Origin: Pseudanabaena sp. M085S1SP2A07QC
Lineage (GTDB): Bacteria > Cyanobacteriota > Cyanobacteriia > Pseudanabaenales > Pseudanabaenaceae
DNA length: 64,000 nucleotides
Assembly: GCA_020404895.1 (NCBI GenBank)
Contig: JADBWK010000044.1
Location: forward strand, 1-64,000
Direction: 5' to 3'
Part shown: piece by piece, positions 21,247 to 31,458 of the stretch
Position numbering within the stretch: the stretch's first letter is position 1
How the letters are laid out: every line of letters starts with the position of its first letter
Notes under the pieces: generated by a model
Databases searched by the model: none
Told to the model about the DNA's origin: nothing
What the model saw: the letters and a program-made list of their open reading frames with translations, nothing else
Program-made: the position numbers and the translations under genes

Positions 21247-21391
21247 TTGCTATTGCGCTTAGATTTGACTTAATTATCCAAAGTAGCTATGAAGTCTAAC
21301 ATATTGCACCTCTATCGAGATCGGCATGACTAGAGTAAAGAATGTACTTCACGCATCCTTTTATTTCTTACGAGGAAAACTTGTGTCATCC

Positions 21392-21485
21392 CAGTTCACA
21401 GAAGTGTTGCGACACTTCTGTGAACTGAAACCCAAACCCAGCAAGGGTTTTAAAAACAAAAAATGGCATAGCCATTTTTTGTTTT
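21392..21485. repeat. Dual-hairpin element, copy S1
   Basis: cagttcacagaagtgttgcgacacttctgtgaactg + aaacccaaacccagcaagggtttt + aaaacaaaaaatggcatagccattttttgtttt. Confidence 0.8.
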
Positions 21486-21528
21486 GGTATAAGTCCTCAG
21501 TAAGTAGACACGCTTAATTAAATACATA

Positions 21529-21601
21529 CCCAAACCCGTAAGGTTACGACTCGAAGGGGCGCAACCTTACAGGTTGGAATTTATTCTGCACAGGTACTTA
21601 T
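21529..21601 (+). repeat. ~75-80 bp repeat family R2, copy 1
   Basis: cccaaacccgtaaggttacgactcgaaggggcgcaaccttacaggttggaatttattctgcacaggtacttat. Confidence 0.8.
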
Positions 21602-21769
21602 TGTATAAATTTTCAACTAGAAGAATCATGACAAACTTTTAAAAGTTTGTCATGATTCTGGGCTGAGTATAAAGGGATATAGTCGCGGGGTGAAATCCGA
21701 ATAGAGACAACGGTTAGCTTTTATGACATATCAGTACAATATGATGAGAGTAAACCGTAAAGATAAACT

Positions 21770-22366
21770 ATGATCCCCACCGTAATTGAACAGTCTGGTC
21801 GTGGCGAAAGAGCCTTTGACATTTTTTCGCGTCTACTGCGGGAGCGGATCGTATTTTTAGGGCAACAAGTTGACGACAGTATTTCTAATATCATCGTTGC
21901 TCAGTTGCTTTTTCTCGAAGCCGATGATCCCGAAAAAGATATTTTCTTGTATATCAATTCCCCTGGTGGTTCTGTAACCGCAGGTATGGCAATTTACGAT
22001 ACGATGCAACACATTCGCCCTGATGTTTCCACAATTTGTGTGGGATTAGCGGCAAGTATGGGGGCTTTTTTGCTCACGGGTGGCGCTAAGGGTAAAAGAC
22101 TATCTTTGCCCCATACACGCATCATGATTCACCAACCTCTCGGCGGCGCACAGGGTCAAGCGACCGATATCGAAATCCAAGCCAAGGAAATCCTGTATCA
22201 CAAGAATCGCCTGAATGAGCTGATGGCTTTTCATACTGGTCAGCCTATTGAGCGCATTGCTGAGGATACTGATCGCGATTTCTTCATGGCTCCTGATGAA
22301 GCAAAAAATTACGGCTTAATCGATGAAGTTGTAGCTCAACGTCCGAAATTTGAAGTTGCTAATTAG
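21770..22366 (+). CDS. clpP: ATP-dependent Clp protease proteolytic subunit
   Basis: [35 protein letters not shown]. Confidence 0.96.
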   Translation: MIPTVIEQSGRGERAFDIFSRLLRERIVFLGQQVDDSISNIIVAQLLFLEADDPEKDIFLYINSPGGSVTAGMAIYDTMQHIRPDVSTICVGLAASMGAFLLTGGAKGKRLSLPHTRIMIHQPLGGAQGQATDIEIQAKEILYHKNRLNELMAFHTGQPIERIAEDTDRDFFMAPDEAKNYGLIDEVVAQRPKFEVAN

Positions 22367-22431
22367 TATTTTAAAAAATGGCTCAAAGACTTGAGCCATT
22401 TTTTGTTTTTAGTATTTAATTTTGAGTAAAT

Positions 22432-23946
22432 ATGCTTGAAGCAAACTCTTTGAAATCCCTTAAACAAGAAGCTGAAGTAAATTCTTGTGATGATCAGGTG
22501 TGGCTGCGTCTAGCACGAGCCTGTTATCAGCAAGTAAATTGGGAAGAGGCGATCGCGGCTTATGATCGAGCTATTGATATCCGACATCAGTACGCAGCAG
22601 AGAATTATGATCCTAGCAATATCTTAGTCACATCCTCCTCAAATATTTCTAATAGTAATGAAGATGGTTCTAGTTCATTAGATGAAGCATTTACTTACTA
22701 TCAAGAAACTTTAGAAATAGAATCCGAATACGCAGTATTCTATCTTCATTATGGGTATTTCCTGCGCGATCAATTACAGATTAGTGCAGCCGAATTGGCA
22801 TTTCACAAATGTCTAGAGATTAATCCAGAATTGGCTGAATCCTTTCTTGAGTTAGGCAACATTGAATATAACCGATGTAACTATGCGGCATCTGTACAAT
22901 ATTTTCAAAATGCGCTTGTTCATAAACCCGAATATGCCGAAGCCTATTGCAATATTGGTAACTGTTTAGCATTACAAGGTCAGTTTGAAGAAGCGATTAC
23001 TTGTTATGAACAAGCCTATGCCATAAATCCCAACTTGCCCGAACTTTCTCAGAAGTTGAACAAAATCTACAACAGGTTCGTACCACGTTGGCATTTCCCA
23101 ATGATGAATGATACTTACCGCAATGATTGCTATGAAAAGACCTTACAAAAACTAGTCAAGCCTGATTCTATAGTTTTAGATATTGGTTCGGGCTCTGGAT
23201 TACTAGCCCTTATGGCTGCAAGGGCTGGTGCAAAGCAAGTATATACATGTGAAAAGGTGAATGTAATCGCTAATATCGCCCGACAAATTGTGGAGGCTAA
23301 TGGCTACAGTCAACAGATTACTACGTTTAATAAACTATCTGATGATTTAAAAGTCGGTGAGGATTTAGCTGAACCTGCCGATATCTTAGTCAGCGAAATT
23401 TTTGATGTGGGACTCTTAGCAGAGTATGCAGTACCTTCTATTCGTCACGCCCGAGAGCACTTACTGAAACCCAGTGCCAAGATTATTCCTAGGGCAGCAA
23501 CTGTATATGCAGCTTTGGTTGATAGTCAGGATGTATTTCATACGGATCGTGTGAATATGGTATCTGGTTTTGATCTGAGTTTTTTTAATACTTTTTCCAA
23601 AAAAGAAGATTACTTGCAATTATTTTTGCGTAACTTCAAACATAAAATCCTCTGTCAGCCTTTTGAGGTCTTTGAGTTTGACTTCTGCGGAGCTAATATC
23701 GAGCCTGAAAATCGCAAGATAGCTGTCCAGATTACGCAAAATGGAAATTGCCATGCGATCGCTTTCTGGTTCCGTTTATGGCTAGATGATGAGATTTATC
23801 TGGATACCAGCCCCTTGAGTCAAGATACTTGCTGGATGCAGGCTGTACATATTGTCGATCCGCCTAACGTTGTTCATGCTGGGCAGGAAGTAGTAGTATT
23901 AGCGAGCCACGATACCACCTACATTGATTTAAAGTTGGATGAGTAG
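22432..23946 (+). CDS. TPR-repeat protein fused to PRMT-like class I SAM methyltransferase
   Basis: N-terminal TPRs; VLDIGSGSGLLALMAARAGAKQVYTCE motif I; SEIFDVGLLAE double-E-like loop. Confidence 0.82.
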   Translation: MLEANSLKSLKQEAEVNSCDDQVWLRLARACYQQVNWEEAIAAYDRAIDIRHQYAAENYDPSNILVTSSSNISNSNEDGSSSLDEAFTYYQETLEIESEYAVFYLHYGYFLRDQLQISAAELAFHKCLEINPELAESFLELGNIEYNRCNYAASVQYFQNALVHKPEYAEAYCNIGNCLALQGQFEEAITCYEQAYAINPNLPELSQKLNKIYNRFVPRWHFPMMNDTYRNDCYEKTLQKLVKPDSIVLDIGSGSGLLALMAARAGAKQVYTCEKVNVIANIARQIVEANGYSQQITTFNKLSDDLKVGEDLAEPADILVSEIFDVGLLAEYAVPSIRHAREHLLKPSAKIIPRAATVYAALVDSQDVFHTDRVNMVSGFDLSFFNTFSKKEDYLQLFLRNFKHKILCQPFEVFEFDFCGANIEPENRKIAVQITQNGNCHAIAFWFRLWLDDEIYLDTSPLSQDTCWMQAVHIVDPPNVVHAGQEVVVLASHDTTYIDLKLDE

Positions 23947-24110
23947 AAAAGTGTTGTCACACTTTCGTGAATTGGTATATAGCGCTTTTCAAGCAAGCGA
24001 GGTACAAAGGTTAGTTTCCCCGCCAAAGGCGGGGAAACTAACCCATACTTCACTAGATTGGTAAATGCTATAAAGGCTTTCTAATATGTAATGTGTGAGG
24101 AGACATATTT

Positions 24111-25484
24111 ATGAAATTGTTTGGGACAGATGGTATTCGTGGGCATGTTGGGAGTTTTTTAACAGCCCCACTAGCCTTAGAGGTTGGGATTAGTGCAGGA
24201 AAAATTTTAAAAGAACGGATTGAGCTTGATCGATCTAATAGAGCCAATGTAATTGCGATCGGGCAAGATTCTCGGACATCGGGCGATATGCTCTCGTCAG
24301 CTATTTCTGCTGGTTTGACTGCTGCTGGTTGGAATGTTTGGCATATTGGGCTATGTCCTACGCCTGCGGTCGCCTACTTGACGGCTAATTCTCCTGAAAT
24401 CTTTGGCGGTGTAATGATTTCCGCAAGCCATAATCCACCTGAAGATAATGGTATTAAGTTCTTTGGTGATAATGGGGCAAAACTCTGCGGTGAGACTCAA
24501 CAAGCGATCGAAAAACTTTTAGAATCGCGCCTCCATGCTGATCTGGTCAACTCATCAACAGATTGGGGTAAATATCACGAAAAATCGCATTTAATAGCTG
24601 ATTATCAAGAGTCTTTACAATCCTCGATCGCTACAGATTTAAGCGGTTTAAAAGTAGTTTTGGATCTTGCGTGGGGTTCTGCGACCCGTGTATCGCTAGA
24701 AGTATTTCGCAACTTGGGTGCAGAAGTAATTTGCTTGCACCAAGAGCCCGATGGCGATCGCATTAATGTCAATTGCGGCTCCACTCATCTCGAACCATTA
24801 CGGGCAGCGGTGCAGGAACATCAAGCAAATATAGGCTTTGCCTTTGATGGTGATGCTGATCGAGTCTTAGCTGTTGATAGCAATGGTCGAGTGGTTGATG
24901 GAGATTACATCCTGTACCTGTGGGGTCAGGAGCTAATGGAAAATAATCAACTACCCGACAGTGCGATCGTTACAACTGTAATGGCAAATCTAGGATTTGA
25001 ACGCGCATGGCAAAAACTAGGCGGTAATTTTGTGCGTACAGCCGTTGGCGATCAATATGTCCATGCCGAAATGGTGCGATCGGGCGCAATGCTCGGTGGT
25101 GAGCAGTCAGGGCATGTTCTATGCCGTCACTATGCGGTGAGTGGTGATGGGCTATTGGCAGCATTACATCTAGCCGCCCTTGCTAAGCAAAAAGCTCCTT
25201 TATCAGAATTGATGGATCAAAGTTTTCATCCTTATCCACAGTTGCTCAAAAATGTGCGTGTTGAAGATCTCGAACTGCGACGCAATTGGCAGACCTGTGA
25301 TGCATTAGTACAGGCGATCGCTTTAGCCGAACAGGATTTAGGCGATCGGGGTCGAATTTTGGTGCGGGCTTCGGGGACGGAGCCATTGATGCGGGTAATG
25401 GTGGAAGCAGAAACCCTTGATTTGGCTCAACATTGGACTAATAGTTTGACAGGATTAATTGAGAAACAATTTGTCAACAACTAA
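24111..25484 (+). CDS. glmM: phosphoglucosamine mutase
   Basis: [45 protein letters not shown]. Confidence 0.96.
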   Translation: MKLFGTDGIRGHVGSFLTAPLALEVGISAGKILKERIELDRSNRANVIAIGQDSRTSGDMLSSAISAGLTAAGWNVWHIGLCPTPAVAYLTANSPEIFGGVMISASHNPPEDNGIKFFGDNGAKLCGETQQAIEKLLESRLHADLVNSSTDWGKYHEKSHLIADYQESLQSSIATDLSGLKVVLDLAWGSATRVSLEVFRNLGAEVICLHQEPDGDRINVNCGSTHLEPLRAAVQEHQANIGFAFDGDADRVLAVDSNGRVVDGDYILYLWGQELMENNQLPDSAIVTTVMANLGFERAWQKLGGNFVRTAVGDQYVHAEMVRSGAMLGGEQSGHVLCRHYAVSGDGLLAALHLAALAKQKAPLSELMDQSFHPYPQLLKNVRVEDLELRRNWQTCDALVQAIALAEQDLGDRGRILVRASGTEPLMRVMVEAETLDLAQHWTNSLTGLIEKQFVNN

Positions 25485-25534
25485 AAAAAGAGGCGATGCT
25501 TTGCACCGACTCTTTTTTTAGCTATGCTAATACT

Positions 25535-25644
25535 AAATCAAGAAATGGCGTAGCTATTTCTTGATTTAAAAAACCTTACTGAGTCGTTCAGTTCAATTCA
25601 CAAAAGTGTGACAACATTTTTGTGAATTGAACTGAACGACTCAG
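25535..25644. repeat. Dual-hairpin element, copy S2
   Basis: aaatcaagaaatggcgtagctatttcttgattt + aaaaaacctta + ctgagtcgttcagttcaattcacaaaagtgtgacaacatttttgtgaattgaactgaacgactcag. Confidence 0.8.
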
Positions 25645-25660
25645 CCAGCGTGCATGGTCA

Positions 25661-26690
25661 GAATATGGATAATCTCGATGAAACTAAATTCAACGAAGCA
25701 ATTCTGAGATTGTTCTATGATTTGCCCTTTATTGTCATGGCGATTACTTCGCCTGAGACTATGCGTTGGGTAGATTTAACGATCGCCTCTGTGAAATTTT
25801 AGGTTGCTCGCGAGAAGAATTACCTCAAATCACTTGGATGCAAATAACTCATCCTGACGATCTCGAACTTGATGTTGCCGAATTTGAAAGAGTAATGCGG
25901 GGAGAGGCAGAAGGCTATGTGATGGATAAGCGATTTATCCATAAAGATGGAGGCATTATCGATGTTGCCATCATCATATTTCTGAAGTTTTATCCCCTGA
26001 GGATCTGCAAGCTTAGTTGAAAATACATGAAATTGCGATCGCTACAGGTAAAGTCCAAATCTATGAACATCAATTAACGAAGTCGGGCAAAACTGTCTAT
26101 GAAGATGTCTTAAAGCCTATGGTCTAGTAGCGCGAGACAATGAGAATGAACCGCAGCGGCTGATCGGCATTAATTTTGATATAACCGATCGCAAATTAGC
26201 CGAAGAACATTTATTAAAGAGTGATACTCATCTCAAAACTGCCCAGCGTATTGGCAAATTAGGCAGTTGGGAATTTGAAGTAAATACTGGCAAACTAACT
26301 TGGTCAGATGAAGTCTTCGCTCATATGGGGAATCTAGTGAAACTCGATTTTATCCAAAAATTTTATCTGTTAATTATAAGGACCTCAGTCGAACCCTTTA
26401 ATCAACTTCACCTATTTACCTACTGATGTTACGTGGAATGAAGATTGCCCTCACCCCCCAGCCCCCTCTCCCAGAGGGGAGAGGGGGAGCAAAATCCAGA
26501 AAACTCTTGTCCCCTTCTCCCTTTGGGAGAGGGGCTAGGGGTGAGGGGCTTAGAAACTTCCACGTAACATCAGTTACCTAGATGAGCGAAAAATTATAAT
26601 TGTCAAGCAGGGCAGGGGTATTATCTGTTCAAGCCTCTAGAGGCTGAGGCGATCGCGACATTACTGACAGCTATCTCAATATAGAAGGGG
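25661..26690 (+). pseudogene. PAS-domain signalling protein pseudogene (possibly PAS-GGDEF/EAL), frameshifted and interrupted by a MITE-like element
   Basis: MDNLDETKFNEAILRLFYDLPF.. / RFNDRLCEILGCSREELPQITWMQITHPDDLELDVAEFERVMRGEAEGYVMDKRFIHKDGG / LIGINFDITDRKLAEEHLLKSDTHLKTAQRIGKLGSWEFE / GYYLFKPLEAEAIATLL in different frames. Confidence 0.8.
26423..26573. mobile_element. MITE-like insertion, 16-bp perfect TIR, 7-bp TSD
   Basis: ctgatgttacgtggaa...ttccacgtaacatcag; flanks both ttaccta (26416-26422, 26574-26580); internal GC-rich hairpins ccctctcccagaggggagaggg. Confidence 0.85.
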
Positions 26691-26785
26691 CGCAAAGAGC
26701 CTCTTCTATATTGAGGCTCTTAGGCAGCGCTCCGCGCCGCTAATCAATTCTTGGATTTTGATTTGTTCTAAATTGCTTTAATGAA

Positions 26786-27667
26786 CTAAAAAGCGATCGC
26801 CTGTTCTAATGTACTAACATTCACAAGGGTCAGACTTGGAGCTGATTTTCTAACAAGTCCAGTCAAAACTTTACCTGAACCAACTTCGATCGCTTTCTCA
26901 TAGCCTTGAGCTGCTAAATACAGGCAGATTTCGCGCCAACGAACTGGAGAAGTCATTTGTTGAGCAAGATGCTCGCGGATAACTTGTCCTGATGTTGTAG
27001 CGTCATCTGGCACAACATTAGAGATAACAGGCATCTCCGCATCATTAAAGATTATTTTTTCCAGAGTGATAGCAAATTGTGTTGCTGCTTCTGTCATAAG
27101 TGGTGAATGGAATGCTCCACTCACTTTCAAAGGGATTGCTTTTCTAGACTTGACCTGTTCACAGATCGACTTAATTGCGGCTTCCGTCCCTGAAATTACT
27201 ACTTGATCGTTGCTATTATCATTAGCCAAAATGACATCTGCGGTTTGGGCGATCGCTTCTTCTAGTTGAAGGCGATCAAATCCAAGTAAAGCCGTCATCG
27301 CGCCACCACTTGCTTCAGACATCAAGAGCGATCGCTGCTTCACTAGTTCTAAACCTGTGGCAAAATCGACAACGCCAGCACAATAAAGGGCACTATATTC
27401 ACCCAAACTATGACCTGTCACCGCGTCAGGCTTTGCACCTTTAGCCTTTAATACATCAGAAAGGATGGCTGAAATCACATACAGGCAAGGCTGGGTAAAC
27501 TCGGTTTTGGCTAGTTCTACAGCATCAGTTTGTGACTTATCTAAAATCGACCAACCTAGAATTTTCTCCGCCTTCTCAAACTTATCCTTGCCCACTTCGG
27601 CAAGATCTAAGCCCATACCTACAGCCTGAGAGCCTTGCCCAGGAAACATCCATACATTTTTGGTCAT
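26786..27667 (-). CDS. fabD: malonyl CoA-acyl carrier protein transacylase
   Basis: WMFPGQGSQAVGMG, GHSLGEYSALY, GAFHSPLM. Confidence 0.95.
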   Translation of the reverse strand: MTKNVWMFPGQGSQAVGMGLDLAEVGKDKFEKAEKILGWSILDKSQTDAVELAKTEFTQPCLYVISAILSDVLKAKGAKPDAVTGHSLGEYSALYCAGVVDFATGLELVKQRSLLMSEASGGAMTALLGFDRLQLEEAIAQTADVILANDNSNDQVVISGTEAAIKSICEQVKSRKAIPLKVSGAFHSPLMTEAATQFAITLEKIIFNDAEMPVISNVVPDDATTSGQVIREHLAQQMTSPVRWREICLYLAAQGYEKAIEVGSGKVLTGLVRKSAPSLTLVNVSTLEQAIAF

Positions 27668-27764
27668 TATTTATAAAATGTTATTTAACTAATTTTATAT
27701 TTTTTAAAGTTTACAGCGCTTTGGACTGCAAACAAAAGCAAAAAACTAGTCCCAAAGCCATACA

Positions 27765-27842
27765 AATCAAGCCCCGTAAAGTTACGCCCCGCAAGGGAGC
27801 AACTTTATGGGTTTTGGTAATTTATTTTGTACAAGTACTTAT
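27765..27842 (+). repeat. repeat family R2, copy 2
   Basis: aatcaagccccgtaaagttacgccccgcaagggagcaactttatgggttttggtaatttattttgtacaagtacttat. Confidence 0.75.
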
Positions 27843-27846
27843 AAAA

Positions 27847-28341
27847 CTAATTAATAATATATTTCTGCCATTCGTCATGATTTCCTGATCTCAGGTATTT
27901 TGTTACCTCGAAATGCAAGCCACTGTGGGGGCGGCGTGGTTGCTTCTTTAATGGCATCGAAGCTTCTTTGGGTGTGCGATTGCCCTTTTTAACGTTACAG
28001 CGCACACAGGCAGTAATAATATTGTCCCAACTATCACCACCACCACGCGATCGCGGCAACACATGATCAAGCGTCAGATCATCGCCCGTATGCCCACAGT
28101 ACTGACAGGAATGAGCATCGCGGTGCAGGATATTACGACGGGTAAGCGGAATTTCTTTGTAGGGAATGCTGATATATTGCAGCATTCGGATCACGGTGGG
28201 CAATGGCATTCCAGGATAGATCATTTTGCCGTTATGTTCTACTTGTTCAGCCTTGCCTTTTATAACCAACACAATAGCTCGCTGCCAATTTGTAATGTTC
28301 AGCGGTTCATAGGATGCATTTAGTACAAGGACTTTTGCCAT
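27847..28341 (-). CDS. HNH endonuclease
   Basis: CQYCGHTGDDLTLDHVLPRSRGGGDSWDNIITACVRCNVKKGNRTP. Confidence 0.95.
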   Translation of the reverse strand: MAKVLVLNASYEPLNITNWQRAIVLVIKGKAEQVEHNGKMIYPGMPLPTVIRMLQYISIPYKEIPLTRRNILHRDAHSCQYCGHTGDDLTLDHVLPRSRGGGDSWDNIITACVRCNVKKGNRTPKEASMPLKKQPRRPHSGLHFEVTKYLRSGNHDEWQKYIIN

Positions 28342-28485
28342 TACCATCAAGCGAACTTACAAGAGATGCTACCACAGGTAGCCAAAAATCAGCTAGGTAA
28401 TTCTATATAGATCAGCAATTCTCATTACAAATATTGGTTTTGATGAAAGTCAGCCCTTGGCTGACTTTCATCAAAACCAATATTG

Positions 28486-29481
28486 CTACAGCAACAATGC
28501 ATTGAAAATGTAACCGATGCTGATAATACCAATCGTCATCAACCCAACAAATACAGCTAACAGTTGAGGGCGCAGTACTTTTTTAAGAATTACTATTTCA
28601 GGAAGAGAGAGCGCGGTAACTGCCATCGTGAAAGCTAACACTGTACCCATTGGCATTCCTTTATTAACCAAGGCTTCGGTAATCGGCATCACTCCTGCGA
28701 TGTTGGCATAGAGTGGCACTCCCAAGATCACCGCAAGGGGGACTGCTAAAGGATTATGAACTCCTGCATATTTGACAATAAAATCAGTCGGCACGTAACC
28801 ATGTATTCCTGCACCGATCGCAATGCCAAGTACCACATAAAGCCAAACCGATCGCACAATTTCACTAGATTGAAATCTGCCCTGCTCAAATCTTTGGTTC
28901 CAAGTCAGGGCAAGTTCGAGGCTGGCTTCATCTTCGAGCGCTATACCTTGACGGGATCTTTGCAGTTCCCATATAAATGGTTCTACCCATCTTTCCAGTT
29001 TGAGCAGTCCGATGATATATCCTGATGCGATCGCTAAGCTCACACCAAAACCGATATACAGCAAAGTCACTTTCAGTCCAAATAGTCCCCACAACAGAAT
29101 TACCGCGACTTCATTCACCATGGGCGCAGCCATCAGATAGGAGAAAGTCACGCCTAAAGGAACACCTGCTTCTAAAAATCCAATAAATAAGGGAATGGCT
29201 GAACAAGAACAAAACGGTGTGACAATGCCGACCATCGCCGCCATGACATTTCCTGCAAAAGTACGCTTTCCTTCTAATAAAGAACGAACTCTCTCTGGTT
29301 CTAAAAAGCTCTGAAATGTGCCAACGATAAAGCTAATCACAACTAGCAATGTTAAAACTTTCGGCACATCGTAGAGGAAGAAGTGCAGACTAGATCCTAA
29401 ATGGGAGACGATTTCTAACCCCAAAAGTTTTGTAACAATCTGCGTCGCTAACCAATCAAAGGGATAGAAAGGATCAAACAT
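28486..29481 (-). CDS. permease (DUF318/ArsP-like)
   Basis: VGIVTPFCSCSAIPLFIGFLEAGVPLGVTFSYLMAAPMVNEVAV; adjacent thioredoxin-like gene. Confidence 0.88.
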   Translation of the reverse strand: MFDPFYPFDWLATQIVTKLLGLEIVSHLGSSLHFFLYDVPKVLTLLVVISFIVGTFQSFLEPERVRSLLEGKRTFAGNVMAAMVGIVTPFCSCSAIPLFIGFLEAGVPLGVTFSYLMAAPMVNEVAVILLWGLFGLKVTLLYIGFGVSLAIASGYIIGLLKLERWVEPFIWELQRSRQGIALEDEASLELALTWNQRFEQGRFQSSEIVRSVWLYVVLGIAIGAGIHGYVPTDFIVKYAGVHNPLAVPLAVILGVPLYANIAGVMPITEALVNKGMPMGTVLAFTMAVTALSLPEIVILKKVLRPQLLAVFVGLMTIGIISIGYIFNALLL

Positions 29482-29493
29482 AGCTTTATCTCT

Positions 29494-29736
29494 CTAACTC
29501 TGTAATAGCGGTTGGATTTGTTCGGGACTAATTACTTGACCTTTACAGACAACCTTGCCATTGATAGTCATTGCGGGAGTGGACATCACTCCACGCATAG
29601 CAATTTCCACAGGATCGGTAATATGCAGAACTTCCGCCGTGAGTTTCATATTTGCCACAGCTTGTTTGGCATTTGATTCTAACTGTTGGCACTTTTTACA
29701 ACCCGTACCCAAAATTTCAATTTTGACCATATCCAT
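29494..29736 (-). CDS. thioredoxin-like small redox disulfide protein
   Basis: KIEILGTGCKKCQQLESNAK...GVMSTPAMTINGKVVCKGQV. Confidence 0.9.
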   Translation of the reverse strand: MDMVKIEILGTGCKKCQQLESNAKQAVANMKLTAEVLHITDPVEIAMRGVMSTPAMTINGKVVCKGQVISPEQIQPLLQS

Positions 29737-29752
29737 AACGCGCTCCCTAATA

Positions 29753-29772
29753 TATCGATGTATATCAATATA
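29753..29772. promoter_or_regulatory. candidate ArsR operator (thioredoxin-permease operon)
   Basis: tatcgatgtatatcaatata; near-palindrome matching site 32481-32500. Confidence 0.6.
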
Positions 29773-30014
29773 TTAATTATAGGAGCAATAAATATATAAA
29801 CCTGATTTCGTTACAATTCCTACACATGACTTTCTAGCTTTTTGTAGTAAATTAGAGTCAATTAGATTTGTAGGCGATCTCCAACTTATAGATAAAATCG
29901 CATAGACTAGAAAAATTAAACGTGAGTTACTCAATCGAAACAAGGCAAAGCACGTATTTATATTGCTCCAGCTAACTTAAAAGCAAGATTGGCTCTGTAA
30001 TAAAGGCGATCGCA

Positions 30015-31274
30015 CTATTCTCCATCAGATTTCCATGCGATCGCCTTGCTGATCTGCGGATCGGGTAACTTGTGCGTAATTACGGCGGCGGCAAGAACTA
30101 AAGCAGTTGATACCCAGAGACACCCCACTAAACCCGCAAACTGATAAACTAATCCCGATAACACCGTCCCTGCTAAGCGTCCGCCCGAATTTGCCATGTA
30201 ATAGAAGCCAACATTTAGCGCCACTTTGTCATCGTCTGTGAAGGCGAGAACTAGATAAGAATGTACGGATGAGTTAAAGGCAAAGACGACACCGAAAATT
30301 AGTAAGCCACTGATGATGACTAGGTTTGCGGGAAGATTTAATTGTAATGCGATCGCAATTAACGCAGGTACGGCAATTAGGGAAGTTGTCCAAAATCGCA
30401 CGGTTTGCGATCGGGGTGGTTGTCCAGAACCAAACCGCTTAATCAATGTCGGAGCGAGGGATTGAATTAAACCATAGCCAATTACCCAACAAGCTAAGAA
30501 GCCACCAACTTGATAAAATGACCAGCCTAAGATGCTTCGCAAAAACACAGGCAATCCCACCACAAACCACACGTCTCTGGAGCCAAAGAGAAAGAATCTG
30601 GCTGCTGATAGAAGATTGATTTCGGGACTTTTAGAAAAGAGTTGTTTGAACTTAACTTTTGCTTTGATTTTGCCCATGCCCTTGGGCAGAAATAAACCCG
30701 TGAACAGAAGCAGAAATAAGCATCCTGCCATAATCCAAAGGGAATTTACAAAGCCACATAGTCCTAGTAAAGCACTGCCGATAAAAAAGCCGACACCCTT
30801 CAAAGCATTTTTGGAACCCGTAAGAATGGCAACCCATTTAAACAAAGCCGATTGAGCATCCTGTGGTACGACAAGGCGAATTGCACTTTTAGTACTCATC
30901 TTCGTCAAGTCTTTAGCAATTCCCGAAAAAGCTTGAGCGATCATCACATAGAGAACTGCTAACCACTGCGCCCATTCAGGATTGAGAAAAGACAACATTA
31001 TCAGCGAGAAAATCTGCAAGCTAATTCCTGTATAGAGAGTGACTTTCAGCCCTAATTGTGAGCCAATCCATCCGCCTAAAAAGTTAGTAACGACTCCAAA
31101 TACTTCATAGAACAGAAATAGCGAAGCGATTTGAATGGGGGTATAGCCAATATTATTGAAATAGAGTAATACCAATAGTCGCAATGCACCATCGGTAATC
31201 GTAAACCCCCAATAGGTCAGGGTGACAAGCACATAATTTTTGAAGTTTGCTTGTGATGCAGTCGAGGAATTCAT
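30015..31274 (-). CDS. arsJ: organoarsenical efflux MFS transporter ArsJ
   Basis: MFS protein NYVLVTLTYWGFTITDGALRLLVLLYFNNIGYTPIQIA; adjacent to GAPDH and arsR. Confidence 0.88.
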   Translation of the reverse strand: MNSSTASQANFKNYVLVTLTYWGFTITDGALRLLVLLYFNNIGYTPIQIASLFLFYEVFGVVTNFLGGWIGSQLGLKVTLYTGISLQIFSLIMLSFLNPEWAQWLAVLYVMIAQAFSGIAKDLTKMSTKSAIRLVVPQDAQSALFKWVAILTGSKNALKGVGFFIGSALLGLCGFVNSLWIMAGCLFLLLFTGLFLPKGMGKIKAKVKFKQLFSKSPEINLLSAARFFLFGSRDVWFVVGLPVFLRSILGWSFYQVGGFLACWVIGYGLIQSLAPTLIKRFGSGQPPRSQTVRFWTTSLIAVPALIAIALQLNLPANLVIISGLLIFGVVFAFNSSVHSYLVLAFTDDDKVALNVGFYYMANSGGRLAGTVLSGLVYQFAGLVGCLWVSTALVLAAAVITHKLPDPQISKAIAWKSDGE

Positions 31275-31301
31275 AATAAATCTCTCAAAGTTTAGATGAT
31301 T

Positions 31302-31458
31302 TGCCCTCATCCCTAGCTCCTCTCCCAATGGGAGAGGGGAACAAGCTAGAAATAAGCGTTCTTTGCTCTCCCTTTCTCATTGAAAGAAGAAAAAGCAAAA
31401 AATATCTTCTTCGCTCCCCCTCTCCTGCGGGAGAGGGGGCTGGGGGGTGAGGGTCTTA
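31302..31458. repeat. GC-rich hairpin repeat related to core of 26423-26573 element
   Basis: ccctcatccctagctcctctcccaatgggagagggg ... ctccccctctcctgcgggagagggggctggggggtgaggg. Confidence 0.7.

Noticed and set aside
24088-24111. Reverse strand TCTCCTCACAC resembles the Yfr1 sRNA core ACTCCTCACAC
   Set aside because: No flanking hairpins; on the plus strand this is simply the GAGGAG ribosome-binding site of glmM.
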